Notes: generated from the sequence alone by a model not told the origin. A DNA stretch of 64,000 bases from Bacteroides intestinalis (GCF_902364365.1 NZ_CABJDN010000011.1:142047-206046), one strand, 5' to 3'; counted from the first letter of the stretch, positions 46,245-54,937 are shown. Made by a program: numbers and translations.

Positions 46245-46874
46245 CTACTTTTTATGGATAATCGTTAGCCCGTCCCGTAAGGGAAGGATTACTTTTTCTA
46301 CCCGTATATCATGTGCTACATATTCATTGAATGCTTTAATTCCGATGGTTTGTAAGTCATTGCTACGCGGATGATCCTCCAATACATGATTATCCCATAA
46401 AGTATTATCAGCGATAATATAGCCTCCTTCGGAAAGATTGGAAAGCACCATTTCATAATAATCAATGTATTTCCGCTTATCCCCGTCAATGAAAGCCAAA
46501 TCAAACGTAATGCCCAGTTGTGGTACCAATTGCAATGCATCACCTATGTAGAACTTTATCTTGTTTGCATATTCAGACTCTTCCAACCACGGGCGGGTAA
46601 AGTCTTCCTGCTCATCATTGATCTCAAAAGTGTATAACATGCCTTCCTCTGATAAACCCTCGGCCATACAAAGAGCTGAATAGCCACTATATGTACCGAT
46701 TTCCAATATTCGCCGAGGACAGATCATCTTGACAAACATCTTCAGCATCCGGCCCTGCAAGTGCCCCGACGCCATACGCGGATAAAGCAATTTGAGGTGT
46801 GTATCTCGATAAAGAGCTTTCAGATAGTCGCCCTCATCGTCAATGTGCTGCAATATATATTCGTCTATGGTCAT
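46245..46874 (-). CDS. Class I SAM-dependent O-methyltransferase
   Basis: COMT-like O-methyltransferase, 209 residues, cytoplasmic. The SAM-binding motif is ILEIGTYSGYSALCMAEGL, with the acidic Asp in LAFIDGDKRKYIDYYE and a metal-site DNTLW. Substrate unknown. The frame opens further upstream, through the palindromic repeat at 46878-46968, but that extension is repeat sequence and the ATG at 46874 is the sensible start. It lies downstream of pyk and aroQ on the same strand, with the repeat element between it and pyk. Confidence 0.88.
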   Translation of the reverse strand: MTIDEYILQHIDDEGDYLKALYRDTHLKLLYPRMASGHLQGRMLKMFVKMICPRRILEIGTYSGYSALCMAEGLSEEGMLYTFEINDEQEDFTRPWLEESEYANKIKFYIGDALQLVPQLGITFDLAFIDGDKRKYIDYYEMVLSNLSEGGYIIADNTLWDNHVLEDHPRSNDLQTIGIKAFNEYVAHDIRVEKVILPLRDGLTIIHKK

Positions 46875-46877
46875 AAC

Positions 46878-46968
46878 AATTGTCAACAGACAATTGACAG
46901 TTGACAATTGACAATTACTATGCAGAATGACAGCGTAGCAAATTGTCAATTGTCAATTATCAATTAAT
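46878..46968. repeat. Palindromic AATTGTC/GACAATT repeat element
   Basis: Two arms made of tandem TTGACAA-type units (46894-46916 and 46941-46963) are complementary over 23 bp with two mismatches. The loop contains a further CTATGC/GCGTAG pairing. Together they form a hairpin filling the gap between the O-methyltransferase and pyk genes. The form suggests a small non-coding repeat family, possibly mobile by borrowed functions, or a transcription barrier. Confidence 0.65.
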
Positions 46969-48425
46969 TAGAGGTATCTATTCTTATTGGGTAATACGCT
47001 GTCTTCTGAATATTTTAAAGCATCTCCCACCACATTGATTTCAAGGAAAGAGGTGTGTGTGCCTGCTTTACCGCTACTCAGATAGCCTACCATATCAGTC
47101 TCAGATAAGCGACCTTCTTTCAGCAGACGACGCAAAGCTGCAAAATAGTACTCTTGTCCATTAGCAAGCTCCGGCATATAAATAGCTTCCACGCCATAGG
47201 AAAGTGCCAGATGACGCATCGTCTTTTCCTTATAACAAATAGCCAGTACCGGATATTTACCACGGAATGCAGCCAGATTGCGGGCTGTACGTCCACTGTA
47301 ACTATCAGTAATGATTGCACGTATCTTCAGTTTCGAAGTAGCTTTTACAGCTTGCTTGGCAAGGAAAGCAGTTACGTCATTGCTATTTTCATCCAACGGA
47401 ATACGAATATCATTATCAGCCAATTTATCTTTTTCTGCCTGTGCAGCAACCTTTGTCATAGTCTTCACTGCATCCAGTGGATATTTACCATAAGCTGTTT
47501 CACCGCTCAGCATCAAAGCATCCGTACGATAATAGATAGCATTTGCAATGTCTGTTACCTCTGCACGGGTAGGACGCGGATTAGTAATCATTGTATGAAG
47601 CATCTGGGTAGCCACAATTACCGGCTTTTTAGCCAAAATACATTTACGAATCAGCAAACGTTGAATTCCGGGAATACGTTCTTGCGGAACTTCAATACCC
47701 AAGTCGCCACGAGCTACCATTACACCGTCAGCCACTTCCAGAATTTCATCGATGTTATCAACGCCTTCCTGATTTTCAATCTTAGCAACAATCCGGATAT
47801 CACTGTTATGGGCATCCAATATTTCCTTTATATCCAGGACATCCTGTTTATTACGTACAAAAGAGTGAGCAATAAAATCGATATCTTTCTCAATGGCGTA
47901 CAGGATATTCGTACGGTCCTTCTCCGTCAGAGAAGGAAGATTGATACGTACACCCGGTACATTTACACTCTTACGGCTTCCCAGAGTAGCATCATTTTGT
48001 ATCTCACACACCAGATAATCATCCGTCTTTTCCACAACGACCATTTCCAGATCGCCATCGTCTATAAGAATATGTATGCCGACAGCTACATCGTGCACAA
48101 AGTTCGGATAAGATACAGAAATACATTCGCGCGTAGTGTCCAAATCCGGATTACCTACCACTTTTACCTTATCCCCTACTTTATACGGAATAGGTTCAGC
48201 ACAGATGGTAGTGCGCACCTCCGGTCCCTTAGTATCCATCAGGATAGCTATGCGATTAGATACCGCACGCACATTATTTATCAACATCTCCGAACCTTCG
48301 CGGCCAAGATGTGCCGTGTTCATACGCACCACATTCATACCGGCTTCAAACAAGCCTTTTATAAAATCAACGTCGCAGCGTTTATCAGAAATGGTTGCAA
48401 CGATCTTAGTCTGTTTTAATAACAT
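46968..48425 (-). CDS. pyk: Pyruvate kinase
   Basis: Converts phosphoenolpyruvate and ADP to pyruvate and ATP in glycolysis. 485 residues, normal length. Signatures: KIVATISDKRCDVDFIKGLFEAG at the N-terminus, the B domain, the active-site IVAKIENQEGVDNIDEI with Lys, MVARGDLGIEVP, and KPVIVATQMLHTMITNPRPTRAEVTDIANAI. The C-terminal domain carries RTARNLAAFRGKYPVLA. It lies 22 nt after the aroQ stop, so the two are probably co-transcribed. Cytoplasmic. Confidence 0.95.
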   Translation of the reverse strand: MLLKQTKIVATISDKRCDVDFIKGLFEAGMNVVRMNTAHLGREGSEMLINNVRAVSNRIAILMDTKGPEVRTTICAEPIPYKVGDKVKVVGNPDLDTTRECISVSYPNFVHDVAVGIHILIDDGDLEMVVVEKTDDYLVCEIQNDATLGSRKSVNVPGVRINLPSLTEKDRTNILYAIEKDIDFIAHSFVRNKQDVLDIKEILDAHNSDIRIVAKIENQEGVDNIDEILEVADGVMVARGDLGIEVPQERIPGIQRLLIRKCILAKKPVIVATQMLHTMITNPRPTRAEVTDIANAIYYRTDALMLSGETAYGKYPLDAVKTMTKVAAQAEKDKLADNDIRIPLDENSNDVTAFLAKQAVKATSKLKIRAIITDSYSGRTARNLAAFRGKYPVLAICYKEKTMRHLALSYGVEAIYMPELANGQEYYFAALRRLLKEGRLSETDMVGYLSSGKAGTHTSFLEINVVGDALKYSEDSVLPNKNRYL

Positions 48426-48447
48426 AATCTTATACCTATTTATTTAA

Positions 48448-48870
48448 TCATTTATCACTTATCAACGCTTCCAGCGCCAGGCGGTAGGAGTTCAACCCGA
48501 AACCGCAGATAACGCCTTTACAGGCGCAAGCCATCATAGATACATGACGGAAAGCCTCACGAGCATGCACATTAGAAATATGTACCTCGATAACCGGAGA
48601 AGTAACCGAACGGATAGCATCCTGCAGGGCGATAGAGGTATGCGTGTAGGCACCCGCATTCAGGATGATCCCATCCACATCAAAACCGGTTTGCTGAATC
48701 TTATCTATCAGCTCTCCCTCGATGTTCGACTGGAAGTAGTCTATCTGTATATCAGTATACTTCTGACGAAGTTCGGCAAGGTAATCTTCAAAAGTAACAC
48801 TGCCGTAAATGGAAGGTTCACGTTTGCCCAGCAGATTGATATTCGGGCCATTAATTATTTGTATCCTCAT
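48448..48870 (-). CDS. aroQ: 3-dehydroquinate dehydratase, type II
   Basis: Third step of the shikimate pathway: dehydrates 3-dehydroquinate to 3-dehydroshikimate. 140 residues, the usual size of the dodecameric type II enzyme. The N-terminus INGPNINLLGKREPSIYG holds the catalytic Arg and Tyr; NAGAYTHTSIALQDAI and EVHISNVHAREAFRH carry the substrate-binding Asn and His. The frame opens 16 codons upstream, but the ATG at 48870 directly precedes the conserved N-terminus. The leader of about 140 nt contains a triple 11-bp repeat. Followed by pyk. Confidence 0.94.
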   Translation of the reverse strand: MRIQIINGPNINLLGKREPSIYGSVTFEDYLAELRQKYTDIQIDYFQSNIEGELIDKIQQTGFDVDGIILNAGAYTHTSIALQDAIRSVTSPVIEVHISNVHAREAFRHVSMMACACKGVICGFGLNSYRLALEALISDK

Positions 48871-48906
48871 AACACAATTTTTTATACCTTTGTCCCGGAA
48901 GTACCT

Positions 48907-48963
48907 GCTCCGTACCAAGTCCGTACCAAGTCCGTACCAAGTCCAAGTGTATAGATACGGAGC
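48907..48963. repeat. Triple 11-bp tandem repeat within an inverted repeat
   Basis: CCGTACCAAGT occurs three times head to tail (48910-48920, 48921-48931, 48932-48942), with a partial fourth copy (CCAAGT). The array is bracketed by GCTCCGTA (48907-48914) and its inverse TACGGAGC (48956-48963). It lies in the predicted aroQ leader, between the divergent aroQ and xerD genes. Confidence 0.75.
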
Positions 48964-49018
48964 GAATACGGAGCAGACACGGCTCAGATATGCCCTAAGA
49001 AATATTTAAATCGAGTTG

Positions 49019-49050
49019 CAAAGATAGTGCAGACCGTACGCAGAAGCAAA
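49019..49050 (-). promoter_or_regulatory. Promoter of the aroQ-pyk operon
   Basis: On the minus strand TTTG (complement of 49047-49050), a 20-nt spacer and TATCTTTG (complement of 49019-49026) match the Bacteroides consensus. The start codon is about 150 nt downstream. Confidence 0.7.
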
Positions 49051-49078
49051 TTTATCAGTATTCTGCTAAAGTGCAGCC

Positions 49079-49086
49079 TATTTTCG
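49079..49086 (+). promoter_or_regulatory. Possible -7 element of xerD
   Basis: TATTTTCG, one base off TAnnTTTG, 23 nt before the xerD start. A similar variant followed by CGCGGA precedes the thioredoxin-like gene at 51987. Weak on its own. Confidence 0.4.
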
Positions 49087-49109
49087 CGGAGCAAAGGTAG
49101 AAAAAAGAA

Positions 49110-50060
49110 ATGAAAACAGAAGAAAAATCAACGAATAACGAGAGACAAGCGTTGATAATCAGAAAGTACCAGCAATATTTAAAGTTAGAAAAGGCTCTGT
49201 CGGCCAATACGCTTGATGCCTACCTGACCGATCTTGACAAATTGCTGTGTTTTCTGAAAACAGAAAACATCGATATGCTGGCTGTGACTCTGGATGATTT
49301 GCAACGCTTTGCCGCCGGATTACACGACATCGGTATTCATCCTCGCTCGCAAGCACGTATCATGTCGGGAATAAAATCTTTCTTCCACTTTCTGGTCATG
49401 GCAGACTATCGGGAAGATGATCCCAGCGAACTACTCGAAGGTCCTAAAATCGGATTCAAACTACCCGAAGTGCTTACCGTCGAAGAAATAGATACTATTA
49501 TCTCCACTGTAGACATGAGTAAGAAGGAAGGACAGCGCAACCGGGCTATCCTGGAAACCCTATACAGCTGCGGATTACGTGTCTCGGAACTTTGTAACCT
49601 GAAGTTATCCGAACTCTACTTTGACGAGGGTTTCATCAAGGTAGAAGGAAAAGGCAGCAAACAGCGTTTAGTCCCTATTTCTCCCCGTGCCATCAAGGAA
49701 ATAAAATACTGGCTGCTCGACCGTAATCTTGGTAAAATAAAGAAAGGATTTGAAGATTATGTTTTCCTAGCCCGATGGGGAAATAGCATTTCACGCATCA
49801 TGGTTTTTCACCTGATTAAAGAGCTGGCAGAGAAAGCCGGCATCACCAAAAATATCAGTCCGCACACCTTCCGCCATTCTTTCGCTACCCACTTGTTGGA
49901 AGGAGGTGCCAACCTCCGTGCCATCCAATGTATGCTGGGACACGAGTCTATCGCAACCACTGAAATCTACACCCATATCGACCGGAATATGTTGCGAAGT
50001 GAGATCATTGAGCATCATCCACGAAACATTAAGTACCGAAAAGATACAGGATTTCATTAA
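49110..50060 (+). CDS. xerD: Site-specific tyrosine recombinase XerD
   Basis: Chromosome dimer resolution recombinase, 316 residues. N-terminal core-binding domain (about 10-105) and catalytic domain. Active-site residues: Arg157 in SCGLRVSELCNLK, Lys181 in VEGKGSKQR, His252 and Arg255 in PHTFRHSFATHLL, His278 in LGHESIATTEIYTH, and Tyr287. Spacing and length are those of XerD rather than a mobile-element integrase, and no attachment sites or mobile genes are adjacent. It is divergent from aroQ, with the two promoters back to back. Confidence 0.9.
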   Translation: MKTEEKSTNNERQALIIRKYQQYLKLEKALSANTLDAYLTDLDKLLCFLKTENIDMLAVTLDDLQRFAAGLHDIGIHPRSQARIMSGIKSFFHFLVMADYREDDPSELLEGPKIGFKLPEVLTVEEIDTIISTVDMSKKEGQRNRAILETLYSCGLRVSELCNLKLSELYFDEGFIKVEGKGSKQRLVPISPRAIKEIKYWLLDRNLGKIKKGFEDYVFLARWGNSISRIMVFHLIKELAEKAGITKNISPHTFRHSFATHLLEGGANLRAIQCMLGHESIATTEIYTHIDRNMLRSEIIEHHPRNIKYRKDTGFH

Positions 50061-50108
50061 ATTATAATAAAATTGGCTATTCGTTTCAGATTGTGCCGAT
50101 AGATTTAA

Positions 50109-50116
50109 TATCTTTG
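50109..50116 (+). promoter_or_regulatory. -7 element of the TPR/OmpA-like lipoprotein gene
   Basis: TATCTTTG, 83 nt before the start codon at 50199. A TTTC lies 21 nt upstream as a possible -33 element. The leader of about 75 nt is AT rich. Confidence 0.55.
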
Positions 50117-50198
50117 CGAGGCTATTATTATGTGGTAATAGGCACTAATAAAAACGAGTAGACTAATTTCAATTACAAACAATTAATTTATACCTAAG

Positions 50199-51890
50199 AT
50201 GACTAAGAAATTGTATCTGCCTTTGTTAATGGCACTGGTTGTTGCTCTTTCATCATGTAGCAGCAAAATGGGTGAATTATCCTCTGATTACTTCACTGTG
50301 ACTCCTCAGGTTCTTGAAGCCATAGGCGGAAAAGTACCGGCCACGATTAATGGGAAATTCCCTGAAAAGTATTTTAACAAGAAAGCCGTAGTGGAAGTAA
50401 CTCCGGTTTTGAAATGGAACGGTGGCGAAGCTAAAGGTCAGCCTGCTGTATTCCAAGGAGAAAAAGTAGAAGGTAACGATCAGACTATCTCTTACAAGAT
50501 GGGTGGTAATTACACGATGAAAACTTCTTTTGACTATGTTCCTGAAATGGCTAAGTCTGAATTGTATCTGGAGTTCAAAGCCACAATCGGCAAGAAAACA
50601 GTAACTATCCCTGCTGTAAAGGTAGCTGACGGTGTGATTTCTACTTCTGAAATGATTGGACAGACATTGGGCAGTGCTAATCCTGCTAATGGTGACGACG
50701 CTTTCCAGCGTATCATCAAGGAAAAACACGATGCTAACATCATGTTCCTTATCCAGCAAGCTAACGTTCGCGCCAGCGAATTGAAAGCCGCTAAGGAATT
50801 CAACGAAGAAGTGAAGAATGTAGACGGTGCTGTAAACAAGAAGATCAGCAACATCGAAATTTCTGCTTATGCATCTCCCGATGGTGGTGTAAGCCTGAAC
50901 ACTAAGTTGGCTGAAAACCGTCAGGACAACACTGCAAAAGTTATCAACCAGAACTTAAAGAAATCTAAAGTTGACGCAGCTATCGATACTAAATACACTG
51001 CTCAAGACTGGCAAGGTTTCCAGGAATTGGTATCTAAATCCAATATTCAGGATAAAGAACTGATCCTTCGTGTTCTGTCTATGTATTCTGATCCTGAACA
51101 AAGAGAACAGGAAATCAAGAACATCTCTTCTGTTTATAAGAACTTAGCTGACGATATCTTGCCGCAGTTGCGTCGTTCACGTCTGACTTTGAACTATGAA
51201 ATCATCGGTAAGTCCGACGAAGAAATTGCAAGTCTGGCTGCATCTGATCCTAAGCAGTTGAATATAGAAGAATTGCTGTATGCAACTACACTGACTAACG
51301 ATCCGGCTAAGCAAGAAGTCATCTTCACTAAAGCTACTCAAATCTATCCGAACGATTTCCGTGCTTACAACAACTTAGGTAAGTTGGCTTATCAGGCAGG
51401 TAACCTTGACAAAGCTGAAAGCTACTTCAAGAAAGCTGCTTCTATCAAAGATGCTCCTGAAGTTAACATGAACCTCGGTTTGATCGCTTTGATAAAGGGT
51501 GACAAGAACTCTGCTGAAAGCTATCTGAGCAAGGCTTCAGGTGCTAAAGAACTGAACGAAGCATTAGGTAACCTGTATGTTGCTCAAGGTCAATATGACA
51601 GAGCTGTAAGCGCATTCGGTGACACTAAGACTAACAGTGCTGCTTTGGCACAGATCTTGGCTAAGGACTACAACAAGGCTAAAAACACTTTGGCTAGTGT
51701 AGCAAAACCTGACGCTTATACTGACTACTTGATGGCTGTATTAGGTGCAAGAACCAACAATGCTTCTATGGTAACCAGCAGTTTGAAGAACGCTGTTGCT
51801 AAAGAACCGTCATTGGCTAAGAAGGCTGCTTCTGACTTGGAATTTGCTAAGTATTTCACGAATGCAGAATTTATGAGCATCGCTCAGTAA
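50199..51890 (+). CDS. TPR-containing lipoprotein with OmpA-like region
   Basis: Envelope lipoprotein of 563 residues, lipobox ALSSC (Cys20). An N-terminal beta-rich domain (about 30-150) is followed by an OmpA-like segment (ISAYASPDGGVSLNTKLAENR) that may contact peptidoglycan, then helical repeats and C-terminal TPR units (FRAYNNLGKLAYQAGNLDKAESYFKKA). Codon choice is strongly biased (few codons per residue, for example GCT, AAG, CTG), unlike the neighbours, suggesting high expression. It has its own promoter and a strong terminator. A structural or folding role in the outer membrane is inferred. Confidence 0.82.
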   Translation: MTKKLYLPLLMALVVALSSCSSKMGELSSDYFTVTPQVLEAIGGKVPATINGKFPEKYFNKKAVVEVTPVLKWNGGEAKGQPAVFQGEKVEGNDQTISYKMGGNYTMKTSFDYVPEMAKSELYLEFKATIGKKTVTIPAVKVADGVISTSEMIGQTLGSANPANGDDAFQRIIKEKHDANIMFLIQQANVRASELKAAKEFNEEVKNVDGAVNKKISNIEISAYASPDGGVSLNTKLAENRQDNTAKVINQNLKKSKVDAAIDTKYTAQDWQGFQELVSKSNIQDKELILRVLSMYSDPEQREQEIKNISSVYKNLADDILPQLRRSRLTLNYEIIGKSDEEIASLAASDPKQLNIEELLYATTLTNDPAKQEVIFTKATQIYPNDFRAYNNLGKLAYQAGNLDKAESYFKKAASIKDAPEVNMNLGLIALIKGDKNSAESYLSKASGAKELNEALGNLYVAQGQYDRAVSAFGDTKTNSAALAQILAKDYNKAKNTLASVAKPDAYTDYLMAVLGARTNNASMVTSSLKNAVAKEPSLAKKAASDLEFAKYFTNAEFMSIAQ

Positions 51891-51932
51891 GAAATTGTTC
51901 ATGATTAAAATAGTATAAAAAAAAACTGTTAG

Positions 51933-51970
51933 ATGCCCGCCATTGAGAAATGTCGGGCATTTCTTTTTTA
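51933..51970 (+). terminator. Rho-independent terminator
   Basis: ATGCCCGCCA (51933-51942) pairs with TGTCGGGCAT (51951-51960), 9 of 10 positions, followed by a T-rich tail (51961-51969). It ends the TPR lipoprotein transcript. Confidence 0.9.
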
Positions 51971-51986
51971 TTATCTGCAAAAGCCG

Positions 51987-51994
51987 TACTTTCG
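51987..51994 (+). promoter_or_regulatory. Possible -7 element of the thioredoxin-like gene
   Basis: TACTTTCG followed by CGGA, 17 nt before the ATG at 52012. It resembles the xerD element at 49079. Confidence 0.4.
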
Positions 51995-52011
51995 CGGAAA
52001 AGTATTTCAAA

Positions 52012-53046
52012 ATGAAGAAAGTCTGTCTATTATATTTTCTATTAATCGCCCTTTTTGCCTGTGGTGAAAAGAAAACCGACAGCATCAGTCTCAATGGAGA
52101 AATCAAGGGATTGGGCAATGATACCATCTATTTATATGGTGCGGATAGAATGTATGACCGTATGGATACACTGATTGTAGAAAACGATAAATTCTCTACA
52201 ACACTTTCCGCTGATACATTAGTGAGTACTATCTTATTATTCAGTGATGGAACGGAATCCCCGCTCTTCATGGATAAAGGAAACAAAATACAAATAAAAG
52301 GATCCGCAGCTGAGCTATCCTCATTGCAAATCAGCGGTAATGCTCCTAACCAAGATCTAACAGACTTCAATCAGGAACTAAAAGGGCTGGGTACACCTTC
52401 CGAGAAAGCTTTGGAAGAGAAAGTAGAGAATTTTATAACCAAACATCCCTCTTCATTAGCCAACATTTATCTGTTGGATAAATATTTTGTACAGAACCCC
52501 CAGCCCAATCTGGAACAAATAAAGAAACTAGCTGACCGTATGACCGGTGATCTGAAAGACCGTCCTTACATGGAAACATTGTTAAAGCATATCGAAGAAG
52601 AAGAAAAAGTAGATATAGGAAAAACAGCTCCTTATTTCCGCATACGCAATACAGAAGGCAAAGATATCAACCGTTCCGATTTCAAAGACAAATATCTACT
52701 GATACAGTTCTGGGCTTCATGGGATACCATCAGCCGGGAAAAGAATGCAATGTTCCGCCGTATCTATAAGAAAGAACAAAAGAACAAAAACTTCGCATTA
52801 ATGGGCATTTCCCTTGACCTGGACAGAGAGAAATGGTTGGAAGCGGTTAAACAAGATACTTTGAAGTGGGAACAGACCTGCGAATATTCCGGATGGGATG
52901 GAGATGTTGCCAAACTATTCTCCATACATACTCTCCCAGCCAATATCCTAATCAGTCCCACAGGTAAAATAGAAGGAAAAAACTTGGATGAAAAGGCTAT
53001 TGAAGATAAACTGAAAGAAATAGCCCAGAAAGAAAAAGAGAAGTAA
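52012..53046 (+). CDS. Thioredoxin-fold (TlpA/AhpC-like) lipoprotein lacking CXXC
   Basis: Lipoprotein of 344 residues, lipobox LFACG (Cys17). N-terminal DUF4369-like beta domain (about 22-120, SLNGEIKGLGNDTIYLYG), a helical linker, and a C-terminal thioredoxin fold (about 200-335). The place of the redox motif reads FWASWDTISREKNA: both cysteines of WCxxC are replaced (Asp238 and Ser241), so disulfide exchange is unlikely. The cis-Pro loop (HTLPANILI) is kept. The frame opens earlier at 51943, inside the preceding terminator; the ATG at 52012 before the signal peptide is used. The comM-like gene follows after 28 nt. Role unknown. Confidence 0.85.
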   Translation: MKKVCLLYFLLIALFACGEKKTDSISLNGEIKGLGNDTIYLYGADRMYDRMDTLIVENDKFSTTLSADTLVSTILLFSDGTESPLFMDKGNKIQIKGSAAELSSLQISGNAPNQDLTDFNQELKGLGTPSEKALEEKVENFITKHPSSLANIYLLDKYFVQNPQPNLEQIKKLADRMTGDLKDRPYMETLLKHIEEEEKVDIGKTAPYFRIRNTEGKDINRSDFKDKYLLIQFWASWDTISREKNAMFRRIYKKEQKNKNFALMGISLDLDREKWLEAVKQDTLKWEQTCEYSGWDGDVAKLFSIHTLPANILISPTGKIEGKNLDEKAIEDKLKEIAQKEKEK

Positions 53047-53074
53047 CCATTAATCACTAATCACAAATAAGCAC

Positions 53075-54613
53075 GTGTTAATCAAAGTTTTCGGAGCGGC
53101 TGTACAAGGTATTGACGCAACCCTCATCACCATTGAAGTAAACAGTTCACGAGGTTGCATGTTTTATCTTGTCGGGCTACCGGACTCTGCTGTAAAAGAA
53201 AGCCACCAACGCATTATATCCGCACTACAGGTAAACGGATATCGGATACCTACCAGTAACATTGTGATTAATATGGCTCCTGCAGACATCCGTAAGGAGG
53301 GATCCGCATACGACCTTCCACTTGCTATCGGCATGCTCGCCGCCGGAGAAGTAATCCAATCCGATAAATTAAACCGCTATCTGATGATGGGTGAACTGAG
53401 CCTGGACGGTAGCTTACAACCCATTAAAGGCGCTCTTCCTATTGCCATTAAAGCACGGGAATTAGGATTCGAAGGTATCATCGTCCCTCGGCAGAACGCT
53501 CGTGAAGCAGCAGTAGTCAATAAAATCCAAGTATATGGAGTGGAGAACATCAGAGAAGTCATAGAGTTCTTCAATGACAAGCAGGAACTAACCCCTACTA
53601 TTGTCAATACCCGTGAGGAATTCTATGCGCAACAAAGTGATTTCGATCTTGACTTCGCGGATGTAAAAGGGCAGGAGAATGTAAAACGTGCATTGGAAGT
53701 TGCCGCAGCTGGTGGACACAATATTATCCTCATTGGTGCACCTGGCAGCGGAAAATCCATGCTCGCTAAACGTCTTCCTTCGATTTTGCCTCCTCTCTCA
53801 TTGGGAGAAAGTCTTGAAACAACCAAGATACACTCAGTGGCAGGGAGATTGCAGGCAAATGAAGGGCTTATCTCCAAACGCCCGTTTCGTGATCCTCACC
53901 ATACTATTTCTACAGTGGCGATGACAGGAGGCGGCAGTTATCCACAACCCGGTGAAATAAGTCTGGCACATAATGGCATTTTGTTTCTGGATGAACTCCC
54001 GGAATTCAATCGCAGTGTGCTGGAAGTTCTCCGCCAACCACTGGAGGACCGTAAAATTACTATCTCCCGTGTAAAAAGCAATGTAGAATACCCTGCCAGC
54101 TTTATGCTGGTTGCCTCCATGAATCCATGTCCCTGCGGCTATTATAACCATCCCACCAAATCTTGTGTATGTAGTCCGGGACAAGTACAGAAATACCTGA
54201 ACCGCATTTCCGGTCCTTTACTCGACCGTATAGACCTGCAAATCGAAGTTGTCCCCGTACCTTTCGAGAAAATGTCTGATGCACAGCCCGGAGAGGCAAG
54301 TAGCATCATACGGGAACGCGTAATACATGCACGCCAGATTCAGGAAAACAGATATGCCGAGGTTGCTGGTGTCTACTGCAACGCACAAATGACCAGCAAA
54401 CTCCTGTCATTATATGCCCGTCCGGACGACAGAGGACTCATGTTATTGAAAAATGCCATGAACCGGCTAAATCTTTCTGCCCGCGCTTACGATCGCATAC
54501 TAAAAGTAGCACGTACTATCGCCGACCTTGAGAGCAGTGACCTGATACAGCCTTCACATTTAGCAGAAGCCATCGGCTACAGAAACCTGGATAGAGAGGA
54601 CTGGGCAGGGTAA
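53075..54613 (+). CDS. comM: YifB/ComM-family Mg-chelatase-like AAA ATPase
   Basis: Branch-migration-type AAA+ ATPase of the ComM (YifB) family, 512 residues, cytoplasmic, involved in DNA recombination during transformation in other bacteria. N-terminal ChlI-like domain (about 1-125), Walker A GAPGSGKS (about 221-228), Walker B ILFLDELPEF, and a small Cys motif NPCPCGYYNHPTKSCVCSP near the AAA core; C-terminal lid domain with LSARAYDRILKVARTIADL. The start codon is GTG (53075), since no ATG precedes the conserved N-terminus. It is 28 nt downstream of the thioredoxin-like gene and probably co-transcribed. Confidence 0.9.
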   Translation: MLIKVFGAAVQGIDATLITIEVNSSRGCMFYLVGLPDSAVKESHQRIISALQVNGYRIPTSNIVINMAPADIRKEGSAYDLPLAIGMLAAGEVIQSDKLNRYLMMGELSLDGSLQPIKGALPIAIKARELGFEGIIVPRQNAREAAVVNKIQVYGVENIREVIEFFNDKQELTPTIVNTREEFYAQQSDFDLDFADVKGQENVKRALEVAAAGGHNIILIGAPGSGKSMLAKRLPSILPPLSLGESLETTKIHSVAGRLQANEGLISKRPFRDPHHTISTVAMTGGGSYPQPGEISLAHNGILFLDELPEFNRSVLEVLRQPLEDRKITISRVKSNVEYPASFMLVASMNPCPCGYYNHPTKSCVCSPGQVQKYLNRISGPLLDRIDLQIEVVPVPFEKMSDAQPGEASSIIRERVIHARQIQENRYAEVAGVYCNAQMTSKLLSLYARPDDRGLMLLKNAMNRLNLSARAYDRILKVARTIADLESSDLIQPSHLAEAIGYRNLDREDWAG

Positions 54614-54639
54614 TTCAAGGAAAAAAACGATAGTTCACT

Positions 54640-54673
54640 ATTTTCCCCCTAATTTGCATCATTTTCCCCCTAA
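54640..54673. repeat. Pair of 13-bp direct repeats, 21-bp period
   Basis: ATTTTCCCCCTAA occurs at 54640-54652 and again at 54661-54673. The period of 21 bp is two helical turns, as expected for adjacent sites of a dimeric or AraC-type regulator. It lies about 340 nt upstream of susC3. A frame of 48 codons starting ATG at 54722 (after a TAGATTTG at 54691) follows but is not a convincing gene. The rest of the 396-nt gap is AT rich with no other feature. Confidence 0.6.
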
Positions 54674-54937
54674 CTCCGACAGTATTGGTTTAGATTTGCA
54701 GTAATCAAAATCTAAAATACTATGGAGGCAAAGACATTATTTCGTTTTTTCCCTGAGCTGCTACTTATAACAAAAAGCAGTTTGAAATACTTATCTTCAT
54801 TATTTACATTACATCCATTAAGAGATAGTAATATAAAGCAAAAATTCATTTATCTTTTAGCTTCATAACAAATTATATATCAATATGTTACAACAAGCAT
54901 GTAATATCAATGAAATATATTTGTAATAGACCAACCC

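Noticed and set aside
47154..48419. A 421-codon open frame on the plus strand
   Set aside because: It lies fully antisense to pyruvate kinase, has an unnatural composition and no recognizable motif. The pyk protein is well conserved, so this is a shadow frame.
48907..48963. CRISPR array
   Set aside because: The three 11-bp units are directly adjacent without spacers, and there are no cas genes.
49110..50060. Integrase of a mobile element
   Set aside because: Length and active-site spacing fit the housekeeping XerD, and no attachment sites or mobility genes are nearby.
54722..54868. A 48-codon frame (starting MEAKTLFRFFPELLL) with a TAGATTTG about 24 nt upstream
   Set aside because: Too short and without known relatives that I recognize. 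There is no properly spaced -33 element. Mentioned only with the repeat at 54640.
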